64,000 bases of DNA from Paenibacillus sp. FSL H7-0357. Lineage in GTDB: Bacteria; Bacillota; Bacilli; Paenibacillales; Paenibacillaceae. The notes under the pieces were generated by a model that saw only the letters and a program-made list of their open reading frames with translations, was not told the DNA's origin and ran no database searches. The stretch spans positions 3,596,001 through 3,660,000 of the forward strand of contig NZ_CP009241.1 in the NCBI RefSeq assembly GCF_000758525.1, given 5' to 3'. The translations under genes were made by a program, and so were the position numbers. Shown piece by piece: positions 58,459 to 64,000 of this stretch. Every line of letters starts with the position of its first letter. The first letter of the stretch is position 1.

Positions 58459-59988
58459 ATGAATCATGAACTGCTAATCACGCTTGACAGAGATAGGGCA
58501 GTGCCTTTAAACCGGCAGATCTATGAGCAGATTCGGACAGCTATCCATTCCGGAGCTTTAAGTGGAGGCGATCCGTTGCCGCCAACGAGAATGCTGGCCA
58601 AGCAGTTATCCCTCTCGCGAAGCGTGGTTCTGCAGGCATATGAGCTGCTTCAAGCAGAAGGATATCTGGAAATGCGCAAAGGTGCGGGAACTTTCGTTAC
58701 GGGTCTGCGGCCAGAGTACGGGCTATCAGGCGATGACCCTGACATGGAAAAGATTGCACAGGAGGACCGGCAACTTCACTTGAAGAATGAACTGGCCCTC
58801 TCTTTGCTTACACCTGATGCTATCATGGATAATGTCGGACCTGGTGCCGTGTTTTGTGATTTCCGCCATGGTGTGCCTGCCTGGGATGCCTTTCCCATGG
58901 ATAGCTGGCAGAAAGCGCTCATGAATGCCTGCCGCAGCGCCACGCCGCAGACACTGGGATATGGAGCTGCGGAGGGCTCATATTCCTTGCGCCAGGAAAT
59001 TGCCCGGCTGCTGCGTTCAACACGTTCCATTCCCGTGACTGCCGAGCAAATTGTGATTACATCGGGGGCAACGCAGGCCTTGGATATTTTAGCGAGGTTA
59101 TGTTTGAGCAAAGGCGACGGATTGATTATGGAAGATCCCACCCACCATACGGTACGCGCAATATTCAGGTTCTCCGGCGCTGAGATTATACCGGTAACGG
59201 TGGATGAGGAAGGCATAACCGTTGAAGACTTCGACAAACGTGTTCTTCAAGCGGCAGAAACAGGGCAGAGCAAGATTCCGAAGCTGATTTATGTCACGCC
59301 ATCCCATCAGTTCCCGCTCGGGACAACGATGTCATTAAGCCGCAGGGTTCAGCTTCTGAAATGGGCAAAGGCGCATGACGCGTTAATTATTGAAGATGAT
59401 TACGACAGTGAATACAGATACGATGGTCCTAAGCTGTCAGCACTTGCCGGTCTGGATCCCGGCAGCAGGGTGGCCTACATCGGAAGCTTCAGCAAAATCC
59501 TGTTTCCGGCGCTCCGCATAGGCTATATTATCCTGCCCCCATCCATGATCCCGGGATTTCTGGCGGTCAAATGGCTTGCCGACCGGATGTCTCCTGCTCT
59601 GGATCAAGAAGCGCTGGCTGAATTTTTGAAGTCTGGACAATATGCCCTTCATGTTGCCCGAATGAATAAGCTCTACGCCGGGCGCAGAAGTTGTCTGCTT
59701 CACAGTCTGCGGAAGGAGTTTGGCCCTCGGGTGCGTACGTTTGGTGAAGAGGCAGGCCTGCATGTGCTGGTTGAGCTGGATTCACCGGCAAATGAAAATG
59801 ATATAGCGGCAGCTGCGCTTCGGTATGGCGTACGTATCTATCCAGCCTCTTCTTACTTCGTGGGTTCCAAGCCGCAGAAGCCTGTATTTCTGCTGGGTTA
59901 CTCCAATCTTACGGAAAGCCAGCTGAAGAGCGGGGTGCAGGCGATCCGCAGGGCGGAAGACGATGCGAAGACAATGAGCTTGCATTAA
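58459..59988 (+). CDS. MocR/PdxR-type regulator (GntR domain fused to aminotransferase)
   Basis: This is a 509-residue protein. A GntR winged helix (about 10-75: PLNRQIYEQIRTAIHSGAL, LPPTRMLAKQLSLSRSVVLQAYE) is joined to a fold-type I aminotransferase domain. The PLP lysine lies in GSFSKILFPALRIGY, and IEDDYDSEYRYDG is the family loop. ATG 58459 follows GAGAGGTG. Such proteins sense PLP-linked ligands. With AzlC/AzlD just upstream, it may regulate amino-acid export rather than PLP synthesis; this is inference. Confidence 0.9.
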   Translation: MNHELLITLDRDRAVPLNRQIYEQIRTAIHSGALSGGDPLPPTRMLAKQLSLSRSVVLQAYELLQAEGYLEMRKGAGTFVTGLRPEYGLSGDDPDMEKIAQEDRQLHLKNELALSLLTPDAIMDNVGPGAVFCDFRHGVPAWDAFPMDSWQKALMNACRSATPQTLGYGAAEGSYSLRQEIARLLRSTRSIPVTAEQIVITSGATQALDILARLCLSKGDGLIMEDPTHHTVRAIFRFSGAEIIPVTVDEEGITVEDFDKRVLQAAETGQSKIPKLIYVTPSHQFPLGTTMSLSRRVQLLKWAKAHDALIIEDDYDSEYRYDGPKLSALAGLDPGSRVAYIGSFSKILFPALRIGYIILPPSMIPGFLAVKWLADRMSPALDQEALAEFLKSGQYALHVARMNKLYAGRRSCLLHSLRKEFGPRVRTFGEEAGLHVLVELDSPANENDIAAAALRYGVRIYPASSYFVGSKPQKPVFLLGYSNLTESQLKSGVQAIRRAEDDAKTMSLH

Positions 59989-60067
59989 TATGGCACGAAT
60001 AGGGTTTTGAAAAAGTTGAAAGATCATCACTATAAAAATGAAATTGGCGGAATTGAGGAGGTACTGG

Positions 60068-61063
60068 ATGAAATCATATATCCTTGGGGTAGATTTGGGT
60101 GGAACGAATATCAAAGCAGGGCTGTTTGATACCGGTTTTACAGCAATCGGGGAATTGTCAACGGCTACTGAAGCCGCGAAAGGACCGGCATTTGTGCTCG
60201 AACGGATTCGAAATGCGGTTCAGCTGCTAACGGAGGAGCATGGAGTTGCTTTGGAGCAGATCCAATGCATGGGACTGGGCATCCCCGGTTTGCTTGATCC
60301 GGAAGAGGGACTGTCCATCTTCTCTCCTAATTTTCCGGATTGGGAAAACATACATATTGTAAATGAAATGAAAAAGTTCTACTGCTTTCCTGTATTTATT
60401 GATAACGATGTGCGAGTCAATATGTACGGTGAATGGCAGTTTGGCGCAGGCAGAGGGTATAGAAATCAGGTGCTGCTTACGCTAGGAACGGGACTAGGTT
60501 CAGGAATCATCACTCAGGACAGGGTGCTTTACGGTACTACTTTCAGTGCCGGGGAAATCGGGCATATGAACATGTACAGGAACGGCCGCCCTTGCCGCTG
60601 CGGAAGCTCCGGCTGTCTTGGGAGGTACGTGTCCGCTGTAGGCATGGTCAACACTTTTAAGGAAAAGCTGGGTGAAGGCAGAACCAGTATCATTCAGACT
60701 TGGACAACCGGTAATAATGATGCCATAACCGCTTTGATGATCTCTGAGGCGTATGATCTAGAGGACAGCCTGGCTGTCGAGGTGATGCATGAGACAGGGG
60801 TTTTGCTTGGGTTTGGACTGGCCAATGTCATTAATCTGCTGAACCCGGATGTGGTCATTATCGGCGGGGGAATGGCGGCGGCAGGGGACAGGCTGCTGCG
60901 CAGTGCCCGGGAAACGGTAAATGCACATGCACTGAAACTGGCGGGCGGCAAATGCAGGATTGTTCAGGCTCAGCTTGGCAGCAGGGCCGGAACGCTGGGG
61001 GCTGCATACTACGCGTATAAGAAGGATTGTGTTAAGCTGGGAGATGAAGGAAAAAAAGTGTAA
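60068..61063 (+). CDS. ROK-family glucokinase
   Basis: This 331-residue sugar kinase has the ATP motif GVDLGGTNIKAGLFD and catalytic Asp in VFIDNDVRVNMYGEW. The ROK zinc motif is GHMNMYRNGRPCRCGSSGCLGRY. ATG 60068 follows GAGGAGG; the frame opens 30 bp earlier. Glucose is the most probable substrate, but ROK kinases vary. The reading frame continues open after its TAA into the next small ORF. Confidence 0.9.
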   Translation: MKSYILGVDLGGTNIKAGLFDTGFTAIGELSTATEAAKGPAFVLERIRNAVQLLTEEHGVALEQIQCMGLGIPGLLDPEEGLSIFSPNFPDWENIHIVNEMKKFYCFPVFIDNDVRVNMYGEWQFGAGRGYRNQVLLTLGTGLGSGIITQDRVLYGTTFSAGEIGHMNMYRNGRPCRCGSSGCLGRYVSAVGMVNTFKEKLGEGRTSIIQTWTTGNNDAITALMISEAYDLEDSLAVEVMHETGVLLGFGLANVINLLNPDVVIIGGGMAAAGDRLLRSARETVNAHALKLAGGKCRIVQAQLGSRAGTLGAAYYAYKKDCVKLGDEGKKV

Positions 61064-61147
61064 TCTAGTGATTACCGTAGACATCAGGCAATCAAGAGTA
61101 TTGATAAAATCGAAAATGATATCGAACAGCCGCTTGCCGCTCCAGAA

Positions 61148-61405
61148 ATGGACTATGTAATCCGGTTTGAGGAGCCTGTTAAGTTTGCCCAAGCACTGCC
61201 GGAAAGTGAAGATCCAACGGAACAGCCTATCTCGTCTGTCTATACGTCTGTTCCCGATACTCATATCTATAAACAGATTAATGGACAGCAGAGTGAATGG
61301 ATCGGTCCTGAGTCGTTAAAAGCAGGAGATGAAATTGAACTCACTTATTTTTATCCGCTGACCCCTGTTTTTTTGGCGATGGAAATTAAAGTGCTGAGTG
61401 AATAG
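61148..61405 (+). CDS. Small protein of unknown function, possibly 5'-truncated
   Basis: This 85-residue frame begins at ATG 61148 with no ribosome site. In the same frame the sequence is open and reads like coding from just after the ROK stop at 61063 (SSDYRRHQAIKSIDKIENDI), but has no start codon there. The end, WIGPESLKAGDEIELTYFY, faintly recalls DUF3221-type lipoprotein domains. It may be the remains of a longer gene. Confidence 0.45.
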   Translation: MDYVIRFEEPVKFAQALPESEDPTEQPISSVYTSVPDTHIYKQINGQQSEWIGPESLKAGDEIELTYFYPLTPVFLAMEIKVLSE

Positions 61406-61455
61406 CAAACACTGAAAAAAAAGCAGCATTCTGCTTGAATGGAGGAAGACATACC

Positions 61456-61968
61456 ATGAGTTTACCTGTACAGATCCGTCCTATGACCCAAGAAGACATA
61501 GAGATGATCTATGAAGGCTTATCCGGTCACGATATCAGTAAACCACTAGAGTATATCAAAAGCTGCTGGGAAGAAAACCGTAGTAAAGAAAGAGTGACGC
61601 TCCTGGTGTCCCTTGAGAGTAAGCTTGCAGGCTGGGGCCATGTGGTGCTTCACCCGCAGTACCCCTACTTTAAAGAGCACGGAATCCCTGAAATCCAGAA
61701 CTTTGACATTATCCCCCCGCTCCGCAAGCTGGGCATAGGGAGCCTGCTTATCGAGGCGCTGGAAAAAGAGGCATTTGTGCAGTCGGATACGATAGGTATA
61801 GGCTTCGGGTTGTATGCTGACTATGGTACTGCACAAAGAATGTACATCAAGCGCGGCTTTGTCCCCGATGGCAGAGGGATAATGTATAACGATATGCCCG
61901 TAGTTCCAGGAAGCCAAATTTGTGTAGATGATGATCTGACGCTATTTTTAATCAAAACCAAAGCATAA
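61456..61968 (+). CDS. GNAT-family N-acetyltransferase
   Basis: This is a 170-residue protein. IRPMTQEDIEMIYEGL opens the fold and the acetyl-CoA loop reads PPLRKLGIGSLLIEALE. YGTAQRMYIKRGFVPDGRG is the usual C-terminal block. ATG 61456 follows GGAGGAAG. The substrate is not predictable. It is a single gene, with no clear terminator. Confidence 0.87.
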   Translation: MSLPVQIRPMTQEDIEMIYEGLSGHDISKPLEYIKSCWEENRSKERVTLLVSLESKLAGWGHVVLHPQYPYFKEHGIPEIQNFDIIPPLRKLGIGSLLIEALEKEAFVQSDTIGIGFGLYADYGTAQRMYIKRGFVPDGRGIMYNDMPVVPGSQICVDDDLTLFLIKTKA

Positions 61969-62039
61969 AACATTTAATTCCGATAAAAATAGCGCATGCT
62001 ATGCTATATAGAGCGGACAGAACAAGCAGGAGGGCGAAA

Positions 62040-62576
62040 ATGAAACGAGAGATCCAGCATGTACCCTATGGCTATGAACCACCAGCCAGCGAACGCAAAG
62101 GAACGCTAGTTTTCTATGATTCCTTTGAGCATATAAGTGATCAGGAGCTGGCTGAGGCAGCCCGGACGGCTACAGAACGCAAATTCACCAAGCTGGTGCT
62201 GTATCCGTTGCATGAAGAAACGGTAAGGCGGATGACGAAGGAGCCTGTACAGGCGTATTATAAGCGGGAAGACCGTTTACATGAGTGGAGAAGAGAACAG
62301 GGACTTTCATTTATCACTGTGGAAACTCTGGAGGGAAAGCGGAAGAAATATACGCCGCTCGATTCTGCACTCCGTCATATTAGTGAGGTGTATCCTTCGC
62401 CGTATTTCCTGTATCTTACACCAGAGATGGCTAATTTGTTTGCTTCTTATTCCTCCTTTGAGGAGTGGATCGTGAAGCTTCGGCTTATTCTGAGCGAAAC
62501 TCCATCTACTATTCATCCAAGGCTTGAGAAATTTCGCCATCGCTGGGATGTTGCGGGCGACGAAGAGAGGAAATAA
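62040..62576 (+). CDS. Protein of unknown function (178 residues)
   Basis: ATG 62040 follows a strong AGGAGGGCG site. The protein is soluble and charged, with KGTLVFYDSFEHISDQELAEAA and a later KFTKLVLYPLHEETVRRM that could form an alpha/beta nucleotide-binding fold resembling cytidylyltransferase-like proteins. That is only a guess from pattern. A terminator follows. Confidence 0.65.
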   Translation: MKREIQHVPYGYEPPASERKGTLVFYDSFEHISDQELAEAARTATERKFTKLVLYPLHEETVRRMTKEPVQAYYKREDRLHEWRREQGLSFITVETLEGKRKKYTPLDSALRHISEVYPSPYFLYLTPEMANLFASYSSFEEWIVKLRLILSETPSTIHPRLEKFRHRWDVAGDEERK

Positions 62577-62616
62577 CCTGTGGCAGGAGTTGGCCAGCAC
62601 ATTCAATGCCAGTCTC

Positions 62617-62656
62617 AAGCAGCAGTGAAGACCCAGGTCTCATTGCTGCTTGTTTT
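62617..62656 (+). terminator. Terminator after the 62040 gene
   Basis: AAGCAGCAGTGA (62617-62628) pairs with TCATTGCTGCTT (62640-62651), followed by GTTTTGTT. It also lies downstream of the convergent DUF4395 gene. Confidence 0.75.
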
Positions 62657-62714
62657 GTTGTTGCCGGTAACAATGTCCGCCGCTGCGGCTGCTGTCATTA
62701 CACGCTATACAGCG

Positions 62715-63155
62715 TTATTGAGTGCTTCCCTGTTTGCGTTTGTAGTTGTACATTCTCCACTGGTAATGGATAAAGCAGCCAACGCAGAATCCGAGAATAG
62801 CGACAGTTGCTGCGACCGCTACCAATGCGGTGAAGATATATGCGGCAATATTCCAGCCTGCCAGAAAGCTGATCAGACCAGCGGCAAGACAGAAGACGGC
62901 TATGCTTTGGTTAAATTGCTGCTGCTCCCAATCTTCGTGCACATAAGCAGAGTGTTCTTTCTTGAGGAAATTTACCCCAACCTTCATCACGGGATTGTAT
63001 CCGAACAGTAGACCGGACAAGCCGGCGGCTAGGGGAATCGCAAGTATCCAATGTTGTCCTGTAAGCCAGGTTAATAATACGGAGATCACGATAACTGCCT
63101 GGTTGGTTTTGACCAATGGTCTGGGGATTCCTTTGGATTTGATATCTTTACCCAT
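62715..63155 (-). CDS. DUF4395 membrane protein
   Basis: This is a 146-residue protein with four membrane segments. PRPLVKTNQAVIVISVLL, then FGYNPVMKVGVNFLKKEH, FNQSIAVFCLAAGLIS and FCVGCFIHYQW match DUF4395. A CxxC pair in the last segment (CVGC) is typical and may be redox-active; relatives sit near thiol-redox proteins. Start after GAAAGGTG. No redox partner is adjacent here. Confidence 0.85.
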   Translation of the reverse strand: MGKDIKSKGIPRPLVKTNQAVIVISVLLTWLTGQHWILAIPLAAGLSGLLFGYNPVMKVGVNFLKKEHSAYVHEDWEQQQFNQSIAVFCLAAGLISFLAGWNIAAYIFTALVAVAATVAILGFCVGCFIHYQWRMYNYKRKQGSTQ

Positions 63156-63228
63156 CTAATTCACACCTTTCGCATTGGAATTAATTAAATTATAGCGGAT
63201 CCCTCTGCCACTAGCAATCAGAAAAGAC

Positions 63229-63435
63229 TTATTTAATCTCAAAATTTCCATCCTTTACGTTCGTGTAGGTAATGTCCTTAGTCCACATGGCTCAGTCGCT
63301 TCAACAGTTTAACTCAAATGAATTATTCTTTGACTCCTTCAGCCTTGAAAGTTAAGCTGTTTTTTGTCTGCAAGTTTCCTTCTTCCAAAAAAAGAGACTT
63401 AAAAAAGTGACTTTCAGCGCCAAACCGAAAGAGTC
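63229..63435 (-). pseudogene. Possible decayed coding remnants
   Basis: Two short minus-strand stretches read like protein C-termini: LEEGNLQTKNSLTFKAEGV before a stop at 63323, and WTKDITYTNVKDGNFEIK before a stop at 63229. They are in frames broken by stops and lack starts. They may be relics of one or two lipoprotein-like genes. Weak evidence. Confidence 0.25.
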
Positions 63436-63658
63436 ATGAAGAATTCTGAAATCTGGTATGTTAAAGTGTAAATAGTTAACAACACAAGAAAGAAGGGCTG
63501 AATATGATCTATGTTGTGCTGGACGACCGAGGCTTTACCGATACGTGACGGTCCGGATTGTAAAGAATACGCGCTAAATTTGTAAGCTGATGCTAGCTGA
63601 TGAAGTCTATGTGAACAGAAATTTTCGCTACTATAGGAATCAGGAGGATATTCAGTGG
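63436..63658. other. Leader region before the response regulator
   Basis: TGTTAA/TTAACA arms (63459-63481) form an inverted repeat. A 14-codon ORF with a fair ribosome site runs 63504-63548. No clear -10/-35 pair was found. Confidence 0.35.
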
Positions 63659-64000
63659 ATGGCCCATATACTAGTGGTTGAAGATGAACAGCCGATCAGC
63701 GATTTGATTACCATGAACCTTAAGCTGGTCGGACACACGTATTCCAAAGCTTATACCGGTTCAGAGGTTTCTGGAATTCTAGAACAGGAGCGAACGGATC
63801 TTATTCTGCTTGATGTGATGCTTCCCGGTATGGACGGGTTTGAAGTGATGCAGCAGATTGCCCACTTGCGGATTCCGGTAATTCTGATTACGGCCAAAAA
63901 TGCATTGGCAGACCGCATCAAAGGGTTCGAGTTAGGTGCGGATGATTATATTATAAAACCCTTTGAAATCCTTGAGCTGCTGGCCCGTATCAATGTCGTG
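63659..64000 (+). CDS. Response regulator, OmpR type (5' part, cut by window edge)
   Basis: The frame opens at ATG 63659 after CAGGAGGA and is open to the right edge (114 codons). It is a receiver domain: ILVVEDEQPI (acidic pocket), phosphorylated Asp in ILLDVMLPGMDG, Thr in ILITAKN and Lys in YIIKPFEI. The spacing fits OmpR/PhoB-family regulators, so a winged-helix domain and a kinase gene should follow outside the window. Confidence 0.88.
   Translation, partial: MAHILVVEDEQPISDLITMNLKLVGHTYSKAYTGSEVSGILEQERTDLILLDVMLPGMDGFEVMQQIAHLRIPVILITAKNALADRIKGFELGADDYIIKPFEILELLARINVV

Noticed and set aside
61411..61437. Minus-strand terminator (A-run then AAGCAG/CTGCTT hairpin)
   Set aside because: No minus-strand gene lies upstream that would need it; the hairpin is short and is followed closely by the GNAT ribosome site.
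62580..63011. Plus-strand ORF opposite the DUF4395 gene
   Set aside because: The minus strand encodes a recognisable membrane family with a ribosome site; the plus frame has no family features.
63504..63548. 14-codon leader peptide before the response regulator
   Set aside because: It has a fair ribosome site but no attenuator-like hairpins or codon run, so there is too little to call it a gene.

Overview
The window looks like chromosomal DNA of a spore-forming Firmicute of the Paenibacillus type. The evidence is the joined order ylbJ-ylbL-tmcAL-yceD-rpmF-fapR-plsX-fabH-fabD-fabG-acpP-fabF-rnc-smc-ftsY, strong AGGAGG ribosome sites, frequent TTG/GTG starts, sigma-A-like promoters, a FapR operator, a YteA-type protein and an RTP-type winged-helix protein. 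No rRNA, tRNA, CRISPR array, transposase or phage gene was seen.

Layout. (1) 1-11.2 kb: housekeeping block with YlbJ (cut by the left edge), a Lon-like PDZ protease, tmcAL, yceD-rpmF and the FapR-controlled type II fatty-acid operon ending in rnc. (2) 11.3-24.1 kb: an anaerobic metabolism module lying between rnc and smc. It has a DUF2294/MpsC-like gene, then fdhF (Cys-type formate dehydrogenase H), a HycB/HydN-like ferredoxin, an [FeFe]-hydrogenase, a second HycB/HydN-like ferredoxin, moaA, an aspartase-like gene and hydF. Converging on these are fdhD, hydE and hydG. The four catalytic and relay genes match the composition of hydrogen-dependent CO2 reductase (HDCR), so the product is probably a soluble formate:H2 complex encoded with its H-cluster maturases and part of its molybdopterin supply. 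(3) 24.2-28.9 kb: smc and ftsY, followed by a strong terminator. (4) 29-42 kb: mixed small units. These are an ATP-grasp/alpha-E/transglutaminase triad, an SDR, a broken epimerase remnant, a DUF2087 regulator, GIY-YIG and DUF1992 proteins, HrpB, a general-stress-like protein, an RTP homologue, a YteA-like protein and a DivIVA-domain protein. Two families of tandem intergenic repeats (41 bp and 51 bp) flank the stress gene. (5) 42.3-48.6 kb: a large hybrid histidine kinase, then a PTS operon (antiterminator, IIA, NagE-like IICB) preceded by a RAT-like hairpin that overlaps a terminator.

(6) 48.7-64 kb: a 70-residue peptide that is 46 percent methionine with four MCM motifs; a possible small-RNA locus; an ECF sigma/anti-sigma/ABC operon; a divergent HxlR-RibA pair with three palindromes between them; a three-gene ABC-2 exporter; AzlC/AzlD; a MocR/PdxR-type regulator; a ROK glucokinase; several small proteins; and the start of an OmpR-type response regulator cut by the right edge.

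The most interesting items are the HDCR-like module, the methionine-rich MCM peptide, the orphan terminator bracketed by direct repeats, the RAT/terminator switch placed before its own regulator gene, the RTP homologue with TAGAGT repeats, and the tandem and nested inverted repeats.
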